A DNA stretch of 64,000 nucleotides from NCBI GenBank assembly GCA_027306505.1, contig DAHUZP010000018.1:1-64000 (forward strand). Reading direction: 5' to 3'. Source of the stretch: Thermoplasmata archaeon. Lineage in GTDB: Archaea; Thermoplasmatota; Thermoplasmata; Lutacidiplasmatales; UBA184. The position numbers and the translations under genes were made by a program. Position 1 is the first letter of the stretch. Each line of letters opens with the position of its first letter. Of the stretch, positions 23,238 to 31,694 are shown piece by piece. The notes beneath the pieces are model-generated. The model made no database searches. It was not told the origin of the DNA and saw nothing but the letters and a program-made list of their open reading frames with translations.

Positions 23238-25932
23238 AGGGGCCGACCAGCCGTTTCAGGACGTAGGGCAGGATGCCCCCGGAGCGGAAGTACTCGAGCT
23301 CCACCGCGGAGTCGATCCGCACCCGCAGCCGAGCGCGCCGGAGCTCCTCGCCTTCCGGTCCGCGCACCACGAGCTCGAGCTCTCCGCGCGGGGTCAAGGG
23401 CGGCCCCTCGGGCCCGACGAGATCGAAGCTCTCCTTCCCGGTGAGCCCCAGGGACCTCCAGCTTTCGCCCTTCGCGAACTGGAGCGGAAGGACGCCCATG
23501 CCGACGAGGTTGCTCCGGTGGATCCGCTCGTAGTTCTCCGCGACGACCGCGCGGACCCCGAGGAGCAGCGGGCCCTTCGCGGCCCAATCACGGGAGCTCC
23601 CTTGCCCGTAGCGGGACCCGGCGAAGACGATGAGCGGGACGTGCTGCCGGGCGTACTCCAGGGAGGCCTCGTAGAAGGTCATCTCCTTCCCGCTCGGCTG
23701 GTGCGCGGTCCAGCCTCCGTCCCGGTCGGGGGCGATCGCGTTCTTGAGCCGGAGGTTCGCGAAGGTCCCTCGGACCATCACCTCGTGGTTGCCGCGGCGC
23801 GACCCGTAGGTGTTGAACTCGCTCGTCGGGACGCCATGCTCGGTGAGGTAGCGACCCGCCGCGCTCTGGGCGGGGATCTCCCCGGCAGGGGAGATGTGGT
23901 CGGTGGAGACGTTGTCGCCGAGGAGCGCCAGGGCCCGGGCCCCCTGGACGATGTTCCGTCCTTCAGGGGAGGGCGGGGGAGGGCGCGAGAAGTAGGGGGG
24001 CTCCCGAAGGTAGGTCGAGCCCTCGTTCCAGGTGAAGAGGGGGCCGTGGGGGACCGAGAGGTGCTCCCAGAGCTCGCCCCCCTCGGAGACCCGGGCGTAC
24101 TTCTCACGGTACATCTCCGGGCGCAGGCAGCTCTCCACGATCTCGCGGACCTCCTGCGCCGAGGGCCAGAGGTCCCGCAGGAACACCGGCTGGGCCTGGG
24201 CGTCGTGGCCCAAGGGATCGCGTTGGAGGTCGAGGTCGATCCGCCCAGCGAGAGCGGCGGCGACCACGAGCATCGGGGAGGCGAGGAAGTTCGCGCGGAC
24301 GGAGTTGTGGATCCGAGCCTCGAAGTTCCGGTTGCCGGAGAGGACCGCGGCCAGGTAGACGTCTCGCTCCTCGAAGGCCTGCTCCACCTCGGGCACCAGG
24401 GGCCCGGAGTTCCCGATGCAGGTCGTGCATCCGTACCCGACGACCCCGAAGCCCAATTCGGTGAGATGGGGGAGGAGCCCCGCGCGTTCCAGGTAGTCCG
24501 TCACCACCTTGGAGCCCGGCGCGAGGGAGGTCTTGACCCACCAGGGGGGACGAAGCCCCCGTTCGTGCGCGCGCTTCGCGATGAGCCCCGCTCCCACCAT
24601 CACGTTCGGGTTGGAGGTGTTGGTGCAGCTCGTGATCGCCGCGATCGCGATCGCCCCGTCCTTCACTTCGGAGGGGTCGTGTCCGCCGGCATGCCCGGTC
24701 GAGGGAGGAACGGAGCGCGTCGGGTGGGCCTTGCGGTAGGCGCCCGCCGCCGAGAGGAAGGCCGAGGGGACCTGGGACAAGGGGAGGGCCTCCTCCGGGT
24801 TCTTCGGGCCCGAGAGGGAGGGGACGATGCTCGCGAGGTCGATCTCCACGAGCTCGTCGTACTCCGGGACCGGGCTCGACGCTTCCGCCCATAGGCCGGT
24901 CGCCTTGGCGTAGGCCTCCACGAGCGCCACCTGGGAAGCGGGTCGGGCCGTCCCGAGCAGGTAACGGAGCGTCGCCGCGTCGATCGGGAAGAGGGCCGCG
25001 GTCGCCCCGTACTCCGGGCACATGTTGGAGATCGTCGCACGGTCCGTTACGGAGAGGGCCGGGACCCCGGGTCCGAAGAACTCGACGAACTTCTCGACCA
25101 CACCCTTCGCCCGCAAGGTGCGGGTGACCGTGAGGACGAGGTCCGTCGCGGTGGACCCTTCCGGGAGCTCCCCGGAGAGCTTCACCCCGACCACGGTCGG
25201 TTTGGACATGAAGTAGGGCTCGCCCAGCATCACCGCTTCCGCTTCGATGCCGCCCACGCCCCAGCCCAGGACGCCGAGACCGTTCACCATGGTCGTGTGG
25301 GAGTCGGTGCCCACGACCGTGTCGGGGAAGGCGAAGGGAGCTCCGCCGGAAGGAGGGGCCCGGCGCTCGATCACCTTGGCCAGGTACTCGAGGTTCACCT
25401 GGTGGCAGATCCCGTTGCCGGGGGGAACGACGCGAAGATGTCGGAAGGCCCCCTGGCTCCATCGGAGGAACTCGTAGCGTTCGGAGTTCCGGCCGTACTC
25501 CTTTTCCAGGTTGATCGATAAGGAGCGAGGGCCGCCGAAGGAATCGACCTGCACCGAGTGGTCGATGACGAGGTCCACCGGTACGCGGGGATTGACCTTG
25601 TCCCGATGGGCCCCGGCGGCGGAGCGCATGGCGGTGAGGTCGACCATCACCGGCACGCCGGTGAAGTCCTGGAGCAGCACACGCCCGGGATAGAAGGGTA
25701 GCTCCGCGTCCCCCCCCAGGTCGCCCTTCCCGAGCGCGGGGAGGAGCTTCGCGTCCATGACCTTCGGGTCGTAGTTCCGCGTCAGGTTCTCCAGCAGGAT
25801 GCGGACCACCCGGGGGCGGCGCGCGAGGGCGCTCTTCTCGAGCCCTGGGAGCCGTTCGATCCGACAGATCCTCGAACGCTCACCCTCGACGGTCAGCTCG
25901 TCGAACACCCCCAGTGGGTCGGAACCGGACAT
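23236..25932 (-). CDS. acnA: Aconitate hydratase (AcnA/IRP type)
   Basis: 898 residues, the normal length for bacterial-type AcnA. It isomerises citrate to isocitrate in the TCA cycle with a [4Fe-4S] cluster. Cluster ligands are visible in TSCTNTSNP (Cys near 433) and GCTTCIGNSG (Cys near 503 and 506). DSHTTMVNGLGVLGWGVGG and the C-terminal swivel domain (GSRYGQGSSRDWAAKGP) are intact. ATG 25932 is supported by TTAATT at 25955-25960, placing the start about 25 bases from the TATA centre, which implies a leaderless mRNA. An upstream in-frame extension to 26214 is low-complexity and rejected. AcnA-type enzymes are patchy in archaea, so old transfer from bacteria is possible. Confidence 0.97.
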   Translation of the reverse strand: MSGSDPLGVFDELTVEGERSRICRIERLPGLEKSALARRPRVVRILLENLTRNYDPKVMDAKLLPALGKGDLGGDAELPFYPGRVLLQDFTGVPVMVDLTAMRSAAGAHRDKVNPRVPVDLVIDHSVQVDSFGGPRSLSINLEKEYGRNSERYEFLRWSQGAFRHLRVVPPGNGICHQVNLEYLAKVIERRAPPSGGAPFAFPDTVVGTDSHTTMVNGLGVLGWGVGGIEAEAVMLGEPYFMSKPTVVGVKLSGELPEGSTATDLVLTVTRTLRAKGVVEKFVEFFGPGVPALSVTDRATISNMCPEYGATAALFPIDAATLRYLLGTARPASQVALVEAYAKATGLWAEASSPVPEYDELVEIDLASIVPSLSGPKNPEEALPLSQVPSAFLSAAGAYRKAHPTRSVPPSTGHAGGHDPSEVKDGAIAIAAITSCTNTSNPNVMVGAGLIAKRAHERGLRPPWWVKTSLAPGSKVVTDYLERAGLLPHLTELGFGVVGYGCTTCIGNSGPLVPEVEQAFEERDVYLAAVLSGNRNFEARIHNSVRANFLASPMLVVAAALAGRIDLDLQRDPLGHDAQAQPVFLRDLWPSAQEVREIVESCLRPEMYREKYARVSEGGELWEHLSVPHGPLFTWNEGSTYLREPPYFSRPPPPSPEGRNIVQGARALALLGDNVSTDHISPAGEIPAQSAAGRYLTEHGVPTSEFNTYGSRRGNHEVMVRGTFANLRLKNAIAPDRDGGWTAHQPSGKEMTFYEASLEYARQHVPLIVFAGSRYGQGSSRDWAAKGPLLLGVRAVVAENYERIHRSNLVGMGVLPLQFAKGESWRSLGLTGKESFDLVGPEGPPLTPRGELELVVRGPEGEELRRARLRVRIDSAVELEYFRSGGILPYVLKRLVGP

Positions 25933-25954
25933 GGAGGGCTTGCGAGCCCCTGCG

Positions 25955-25960
25955 TTAATT
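25955..25960 (-). promoter_or_regulatory. TATA box of acnA
   Basis: CAATTAACG on the minus strand, centred about 25 bases before the acnA ATG. There is no ribosome-binding purine run between them, consistent with a leaderless transcript. Confidence 0.6.
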
Positions 25961-26155
25961 GAGGATTGCGAGCGCGCGGCGTGGAGCGCGCAGAGCGCGA
26001 CCGGAAGGCCTCCGATGGTCCGGTTCGGGTCGGCCCTCGGGGTTGAAGAAGAGGCCCTCCGCGGCGCGCGGTTGTGCACGCCACCCACCACGGAGCCGGC
26101 GTTGAGGCCGTAGCCACCCCCCCTCGTCCTTCCCAGACCTGTGTTCCGTATGATG

Positions 26156-26244
26156 GTACACCACAGGTCCTGAGCTGACCCTGGTTTCCACCTCGGGACC
26201 TCCGGCCGTTCCAAGCGAGGGTTGAAGCGAGGTCTGTGGTGTAC
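26156..26244. repeat. 11-bp inverted repeat near a transposase-like scrap
   Basis: GTACACCACAG (26156-26166) and CTGTGGTGTAC (26234-26244) are perfect inverted copies 67 bases apart in a 558-base stretch (25933-26490) with no intact gene. They could be ends of a decayed insertion or MITE-like element, or a large stem-loop. Confidence 0.4.
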
Positions 26245-26255
26245 GGACAGAGTAG

Positions 26256-26490
26256 TCCACGACCTTCCGGAAGGTCTGCCCCAGCCACAACGGATACCCC
26301 GGCTACTACGCCTATGAGTACGAGTCCTACCGGGACCCGGCGAAGGCTAGGTCCCGTCAGCGGATGGTCCGCTACCTCGGCCCCTGCACCAAGGACGGGA
26401 AGCTCCTGGGGTCACCCAAGTCCCGGGCCGGCCTCGAGGTCGGTCGAGGAGCGGATCCCTCAGTAGTCTACCCCTCCGTGGAGGTCCTGG
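26256..26490 (+). pseudogene. Start-less fragment resembling the N-terminus of a transposase-type protein
   Basis: An open frame after the stop at 26253-26255 encodes NGYPGYYAYEYESYRDPAK, then SRQRMVRYLGPCTKDGKLL. The pattern YYAYxxESYxDPxKxRxRQRxVRYLGxC recalls the first 50 residues of IS1634/IS4-type transposases and related orphan proteins. No ATG, GTG or TTG lies between the upstream stop and this conserved part. Downstream it runs without a stop into the opposite-strand surface gene. It is therefore most likely a truncated remnant. Identification rests on pattern memory only. Confidence 0.4.
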
Positions 26491-28563
26491 TTAGGCCGGG
26501 GGCGGCGGCGGGGGAGGCGGCAGCGGCGGTGCGGTGGGCGGCGGAGGCCCCATCGGGGGAGGCGGAGATGGGGCCATCGCGGGGGGCGCCGCGGGGGAGG
26601 CGTAGGGAGCAACGGGCGCCTCGGGCGCGGGCGGCGATGCCGCGCCCGGCGCGCCCATGCCCGCCTTCCTTCGGCGGTGGCGGAGCAGGAGCAGGACCAA
26701 AAGCAGGGCCAGGACCACGACGATGATCGCGACCACGACGAGACCTCCCACCGCACCCAGGCCGAGGATGCCCCCGGGAGGGGTGCCACTTCCCGGCTTG
26801 CTCGTCACCACGAGCTGCGCGGTCACGGTCACGGAGCGAGCTGTCGGCGACGAGCTATCGGTCACCGTGACGCTGATCGTGCTCGTCCCGGTGGAGGAGG
26901 GCGTGCAGCTGAACGTCGCGACGTCCCCCGCCGAGCAACCGCTCGGGAGGCCGGACCAGAGGTAGGTGTAGGACGGAGTCCCTCCGTTCGGCGTCACGGT
27001 CACCTGCGTGGTGTTCCCCTGCCACATCGACTGGGGGGTCAGGCTGAGCGAGGCGGAGAGCGGGCCCCCCTGGGCGCTCGCGGTGTTGACCACGAAGGTC
27101 CACGGTCCTCCCGAGACCAGCGTGTTGCCGGGGCCCTGGTGGGTCGTCACGTTGTACGTGTGCGCCCCTGCGGTGAGCGGGCTGTGCACGAGGTTGAAGG
27201 AGCCCGCCCCGGGTTGCCAGGTCCCGATCGCGGTCCCGTCTAGGTAGAGCGTCGAGTAGTTCGCTGCCACGATGTTCACGGTCACCGTGAACGCGACCGG
27301 TTGGTTCACGTTCGGGACCGCGGGACTATGCGTCGCCCCAACCAGGAACGGGATGACCGCCACCACGGCGTTCACCGAGGAGATGTTCACCCCGGCCACG
27401 ATGAGCGTTGCAACGACCGTGTAGAGCCCGGTCGGGGTCGGCATGTTCCCCGTGAAGTTGAGGTAGGTGAAGGCCGGCGCCCCGGCGGTGCCCACGCGTG
27501 TGGTGATCGGGAGGTTGAGGTCCACCGCGGGCGTCGAACCCGTCGGGCCCCAGATCCCCAGGTTCACCGTGCCGGTGGACGCGAGGGACTGTGTGCTCCC
27601 CACGACGACCTGGTCCGTGAAGGGCTGCGCGGGGTTGTACTGGGACCGGTCCGGCGTGACCGAGTTCAACTTGAGTGACCCCTGGGTGAGGCTGCCGAGC
27701 CCGTAGTTCACCCCCGCGTGGGAGGTCTGGCCGCTCGAGAGCGTGCCCAGGTCATAGTAGAAGGCGATGGCGGAGTCGCCCGTGATGCTGTTGAGCGGGT
27801 TGGTGACGTACGTCCAGTTGTCCCCCGACGAGAGGGGCCAGGCCATGATGTTCGTCAGGTAGGGAGCAGGGCTTCCCGCGAGCGGGGTGAACAGGCCCTC
27901 GAGCGTGGGGGAGGTGTAGCTGTCGTAGTCCTCGATGTACGGCCAAGGGGTCGAGAAGTTCGTCTCGTTGACGATCTCCCCCAACCCTGGGACGAAGAAC
28001 GGCGACCCGTCGTTGTAGTTGAGCTGCGTGTCGAAGTAGAAACGGACCCGGATGTCGGAGGTGGGGCCGAGGTTGGTCACGGACACGTTGTAGGTCGTGT
28101 AACCGACCCCGGGGACCCCGGGCATCGGCTGCAGGGTGTAGGTCTCGTTGATGGCCATCTGAGGGGTGTTCCACGCGACGAACCCTTGCGTGGAAGAGAC
28201 CATCCCCGACCGGGCCACGAAGTTCCCGAGGGTCGAGTCCGAACCCCAGTAGATGAGCCCGCCCAGGCTGGTGTCGTTGACAGAGATGGCGTCCGAGTAC
28301 CACGGGGACCCGCCCCCGTACGTGAGCGCCCCGTCCCCCGGTGGGACCGGGGTCTCGGCCCCCTCCCAGACGTACCCGCTGGTACCGTTGACCGCGAGCG
28401 TGAGGTTGGCGGTGGAGCTGGTCAGCGTGAAGTCGTTGACCCACGCCGAGGGTCGGGCGTGGTGGGCGGCTCCCACCCCTTGGGCGGCGCCAGCGAGCAG
28501 CAGGACTCCCAGGACCAAGAGCGAAGTTCGGCCCGCAGTCCACCGGGGGAAAGCGCAGGTCAT
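26491..28563 (-). CDS. Surface protein with Ig-like domain, C-terminal helix and polyproline tail
   Basis: 690 residues. A signal peptide (about 12-33) is followed by an N-terminal 280-residue beta-rich domain with many Asn-X-Ser/Thr sequons and aromatic residues. Ig-like or PKD-like domains (about 290-590) come next, the last with a Cys pair and SYTYLWSGLPSGC. A helix (about 606-625) precedes RHRRRK, then a 55-residue tail rich in Pro and Ala ending in a run of nine prolines. The tail is inside the cell by the positive-inside rule. The N-terminal family is not recognised. A TATA box (GGTATATAGC, 28584-28593) is centred 26 bases before the ATG, implying a leaderless mRNA. Confidence 0.72.
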   Translation of the reverse strand: MTCAFPRWTAGRTSLLVLGVLLLAGAAQGVGAAHHARPSAWVNDFTLTSSTANLTLAVNGTSGYVWEGAETPVPPGDGALTYGGGSPWYSDAISVNDTSLGGLIYWGSDSTLGNFVARSGMVSSTQGFVAWNTPQMAINETYTLQPMPGVPGVGYTTYNVSVTNLGPTSDIRVRFYFDTQLNYNDGSPFFVPGLGEIVNETNFSTPWPYIEDYDSYTSPTLEGLFTPLAGSPAPYLTNIMAWPLSSGDNWTYVTNPLNSITGDSAIAFYYDLGTLSSGQTSHAGVNYGLGSLTQGSLKLNSVTPDRSQYNPAQPFTDQVVVGSTQSLASTGTVNLGIWGPTGSTPAVDLNLPITTRVGTAGAPAFTYLNFTGNMPTPTGLYTVVATLIVAGVNISSVNAVVAVIPFLVGATHSPAVPNVNQPVAFTVTVNIVAANYSTLYLDGTAIGTWQPGAGSFNLVHSPLTAGAHTYNVTTHQGPGNTLVSGGPWTFVVNTASAQGGPLSASLSLTPQSMWQGNTTQVTVTPNGGTPSYTYLWSGLPSGCSAGDVATFSCTPSSTGTSTISVTVTDSSSPTARSVTVTAQLVVTSKPGSGTPPGGILGLGAVGGLVVVAIIVVVLALLLVLLLLRHRRRKAGMGAPGAASPPAPEAPVAPYASPAAPPAMAPSPPPPMGPPPPTAPPLPPPPPPPPA

Positions 28564-28897
28564 AGCCCAACGCTTCCTCCCGCGCTATATACCTCTGACT
28601 ATCGATCCCCTCCTGCTTCCCGGCGAGCGGAGGCGCCCCTTTTCGGGTCGGTTTCCCCGCGCCTGACCTTACCCACGACACGTTCTCGAGGCGCCCCAGC
28701 GCCCCGGTGAGGCTCGTCTCCGGCAGTTTCCTCTTCAGGGTCCGCCCCCCCTGTCCAGCTCCAGGGCTACCAGGCCGTGTAGAAGACTGCGGCACTGGAG
28801 GACATTCGGTCCAACCGGTGCTTCCGCATCGGTTTCCCGTCGCATTCGAGGGCGCGGGGCCCTCGAAGGGCCGACCCGGGCGGGACGGGGAGCCGGC
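28564..28897. other. 334-base gap: promoter at one end, tandem hairpins at the other
   Basis: It holds the TATA box for the preceding gene (28584-28593) and two hairpins near the stop of the PQQ-type gene: AACCGGTGC/GCATCGGTT (28813-28834, one G-T mismatch) and the perfect stem at 28845-28867. No ORF or tRNA is convincing between them. Confidence 0.45.
28845..28867 (-). terminator. 9-bp hairpin after the PQQ-propeller gene
   Basis: TTCGAGGGC (28845-28853) pairs perfectly with GCCCTCGAA (28859-28867). It lies 30 bases past the stop codon at 28898. A weaker hairpin sits immediately beyond it. Confidence 0.5.
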
Positions 28898-30673
28898 TCA
28901 TCCGGAGCCGGGCTCGTCGTACCCGACCTCGGCCGTGGTGGGGGGAGGTGGGACGTGGGAGCCGGGAACCGAGGGAGACCCCGTCGAGGGCGGGGGCGGG
29001 GGGTAGGACGCAGGCGGCGTGGCATAGGGCCCCGGTGAGGAAGGTGGAGGCGCGCCGTGCGCCGCGTGAGGCGGAGGGGCCCAGGCGGGCATGTGGTCCG
29101 AGGACGGAGGGGGAGAGGTCGTGGGCGGGTGCTTCCCGCGCCGATGCAGGTAGACGAGGACCACCGCCGCGACCGCGATGACGGCGATGACCGCGAGCAG
29201 CGTGTAGAGGAGGTCGCTCGTGCTGGGCCCGGGTCCGTTGATGGACGGCGTCCCGCCCCCGCCGGGGCTCGTGCCGAAGGCGTATAGCTTGCCCGCCGAG
29301 GTCACGATGTAGACGCTGCCACCGGAGACCGCGGCGCTCGCATAGATCGGCGATCCGGTCGTCGCGCTCCAGGCGAGCGTCCCGTCGGAGGTGTGCAGCG
29401 CGTAGAACGTCCCCGCCGCATCCGCCGAGCCGACCAGCACCTCCGAGCCCGCGACGACGGGCGAGCCGTCGATCGCCCCGGCCGCCTGGAAGCTCCAGCC
29501 GAGCGTGAACCCGACCTGGGACCCGCCGGTCCAGGCGAAGGTCGCGTTCAGGACCTGGCCGTCCTGGGTGCCGAAGTAGGCGGCCGCTCGGTTCGGGCTG
29601 AGGCCGTTGACCACTACCGCGGGGGTGTCCCAGATGCCGTCCGAGGGGTTCCCCAGGGCCGGCACGGAGAGCGCGACGTGCACCGAGGGTTGGCTCATGT
29701 CGACCGCCCAGACGTAGCTCGGTGTGCGGGTCCCCGCGTCGCCGCCGAAGAAGGCGAAGGTGTTCGTGATCCCCTGGTAGGTCAGGTTGACCATGGCGGC
29801 CGAGGAGACGAGGGTCTCCCGGAACCCGCCCCCGGGGGTCATCGGGAAGCCCGGCACGTTCCCGCCCGTGGGAGGGGCGAGGAAGGCCTGAAGACCGGAA
29901 GCCGTGCTCGGGAGCACGAAGGCCCATTGCCCTGTGCCTGCGAGGTAGGCATAGGAGGGGGTGGAGGTGTAGACCGCGACCCCCCCGCCCGGGTGCTGGT
30001 AGTTCCAGAGGTTCCCCGCGACGGGCAGGTGCCAGGCGAGGATGCCCCCCTGCGTCGTCACGGCGAGGTAGCCTCCGCCCTCCACGACGCTCGAGGAAGC
30101 GGTGCAGCTGAACCCGCAGGTCGTCGGCGCGGAGCTCCACATCTGCGTGCCGTTCGTGAGGGAGATCGCGACCAGGTCGTTGGGGCTGCCGGATTCGTCC
30201 GCGTAGACCATCGTCGGGGTGAGCAACGGGGTGCCCGCGATCGGTCCAGCGCCAGGGCCCCCGGGGAGCGGGGTGAAGGACTGCCAGACCGGCTGGCCGG
30301 TGGAGGCGGAGAGGTCCATGACGTAGTTACCGTAGGGGACGATCAGGTCGCTCCCATCGGTCACGGGGGAGGCCTGGTAGGGGTAGGGGTTCCCGGTGAC
30401 CGAGGCGACGGCCCCGGTGTACTTCGTGAGGTCCACCGTCGGGAAGAGCGTCGTGTTGGTCGGGTTGAGCACGGAGGAGGAGACGCCATCCAGGCTCGCG
30501 TCACCGTGGAACTGCTCCCACGCCCCAGGGGGGGCCACGTGGGGGGCGCTCGCGGCAGAGCTCACCGGGGCGATCATCAGCACGATCGGCAGAACGGCGG
30601 ACAGCAGGAGGGCCCACGAACGGGGGCGACGGACGTGCCCGACGAGGAGGCCCGGGGGGACTGAGCGGGTCAT
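28898..30673 (-). CDS. PQQ-type beta-propeller surface protein with proline-rich tail
   Basis: 591 residues. A signal helix (about 20-42) leads to WEQFHGDASLDGVS, a typical opening of BamB/PQQ-repeat propellers. Blades of about 45 residues follow, with repeated 'GxxVWQ', 'GTxLAWS' and 'SAxVYIVTSxGKLYA' elements. A helix (about 487-508) ends in HRRGKH, and the remaining 80 residues are Pro/Ser-rich with PPP clusters. No PQQ-dependent dehydrogenase residues are apparent, so a binding or scaffold role outside the cell is likelier than catalysis. A TATA-like box (CCATAAGAA, about 30698-30706) is centred about 29 bases before the ATG. Confidence 0.82.
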   Translation of the reverse strand: MTRSVPPGLLVGHVRRPRSWALLLSAVLPIVLMIAPVSSAASAPHVAPPGAWEQFHGDASLDGVSSSVLNPTNTTLFPTVDLTKYTGAVASVTGNPYPYQASPVTDGSDLIVPYGNYVMDLSASTGQPVWQSFTPLPGGPGAGPIAGTPLLTPTMVYADESGSPNDLVAISLTNGTQMWSSAPTTCGFSCTASSSVVEGGGYLAVTTQGGILAWHLPVAGNLWNYQHPGGGVAVYTSTPSYAYLAGTGQWAFVLPSTASGLQAFLAPPTGGNVPGFPMTPGGGFRETLVSSAAMVNLTYQGITNTFAFFGGDAGTRTPSYVWAVDMSQPSVHVALSVPALGNPSDGIWDTPAVVVNGLSPNRAAAYFGTQDGQVLNATFAWTGGSQVGFTLGWSFQAAGAIDGSPVVAGSEVLVGSADAAGTFYALHTSDGTLAWSATTGSPIYASAAVSGGSVYIVTSAGKLYAFGTSPGGGGTPSINGPGPSTSDLLYTLLAVIAVIAVAAVVLVYLHRRGKHPPTTSPPPSSDHMPAWAPPPHAAHGAPPPSSPGPYATPPASYPPPPPSTGSPSVPGSHVPPPPTTAEVGYDEPGSG

Positions 30674-30818
30674 GCGCTCCCTTCACCTCGGTGCGGGTTC
30701 TTATGGGTTCGTCCATCCAGGAGGGGAACCCCAGGGGGCGAGGAGCGCTCCCTTGCGGCGCTCGGCCCTTCGGCCGGCCCAGCGGTCCTCTCCCGGGGAA
30801 GCGAGCCGGGGAAGCGCG

Positions 30819-31646
30819 ATGCTCCGTTCCACCTTCCAGCACCTTCCGTGGGTCGGTGCCGTGACGGAGGCGTTCCTCTGGAGCCGGGGGATCACCGATT
30901 GGAGCGCCCTCGAACGGGCCGAGGAGGTCTCCGGGCTCTCCAAGCAGCGGCTGGAACAGGTGCGACGGGAGCTGCGCCGGAGCGACGAGGCGCTCCAGGC
31001 AGGGAACGCGGAGTACTTCGCTCGGAACCTGCCCGGCTCCGAGCACTGGCGTCTGTACTCGAGCTTCCCGCAGCGGACCGCCTTCCTCGATATCGAGACC
31101 ACGGGTCTCTCTCCCAGGGAAGGCATTGTGACCTGCCTCACGGTCCACGGTGGGGGCCGGACCCGGAGCTTGGTGCAAGGCGAGGACCTGGAGGAGATCG
31201 GGGCCGTCCTCCGCCCGTTCGCCCTGCTGGTGACCTTCAATGGTCGGGGGTTCGACGTGCCGTTCCTGGAGGCCCATCTCCCCGACCTCAGGTTACCTCC
31301 TGCCCACGCGGACCTTCGATGGCTCCTGTTGCGACTCGGGCAGCGGGGGGGCCTCAAGATCATCGAGCGCCGACTGGGTCTGGGGAACCGCGAGGGCGTG
31401 GAAGGCGTCGACGGGCTGGAAGCGGTCCGTCTGTGGGAGGCCCATCGTCGAGGGGTGCCCGGGGCGCTGGAGCGTCTGGTGAAGTACAACCGCGCGGACA
31501 CGGAGAACTTGGAGCCGCTCATGCGCTATGCGACGGAGGAGATGGAGCGTCGGCTGCTCCATCGTGACCGACCCGAGTCGATCCCACATCCCACCTCGGA
31601 GGAGCGTCTCACCCCGCTCGCGCACTATCTCTCCCGCGGCCAGTAG
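30819..31646 (+). CDS. YprB-like DEDD-family 3'-5' exonuclease (RNase H fold)
   Basis: 275 residues. Exonuclease motif I is FLDIETTG (D91, E93), motif II lies in TFNGRGFDVPFLEAHL, and motif III is YNRADTENL with its Asp. The set fits the DEDDy-type exonucleases of the COG3359/YprB group. The first 85 residues contain a helix-hairpin-like section (TDWSALERAEEVSGLSKQ). It probably acts on single-stranded DNA or RNA in repair or turnover. ATG 30819 opens the conserved protein; a longer upstream frame overlaps the divergent gene and lacks protein character. Divergent from the propeller gene. Confidence 0.85.
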   Translation: MLRSTFQHLPWVGAVTEAFLWSRGITDWSALERAEEVSGLSKQRLEQVRRELRRSDEALQAGNAEYFARNLPGSEHWRLYSSFPQRTAFLDIETTGLSPREGIVTCLTVHGGGRTRSLVQGEDLEEIGAVLRPFALLVTFNGRGFDVPFLEAHLPDLRLPPAHADLRWLLLRLGQRGGLKIIERRLGLGNREGVEGVDGLEAVRLWEAHRRGVPGALERLVKYNRADTENLEPLMRYATEEMERRLLHRDRPESIPHPTSEERLTPLAHYLSRGQ

Positions 31647-31694
31647 CCTCGCCGCCCTAGCGAGGCTTGAAGCGGGGAGGACCCTCACAGGCGC

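Noticed and set aside
23048-23587. Long N-terminal extension of the PKD protein
   Set aside because: It overlaps the end of aconitase on the same strand, is Arg/Ala-rich noise, and precedes a proper signal peptide and promoter.
25933-26214. N-terminal extension of aconitase
   Set aside because: Codons upstream of ATG 25932 give low-complexity sequence with no family match and cross the TATA box; AcnA length is normal without them.
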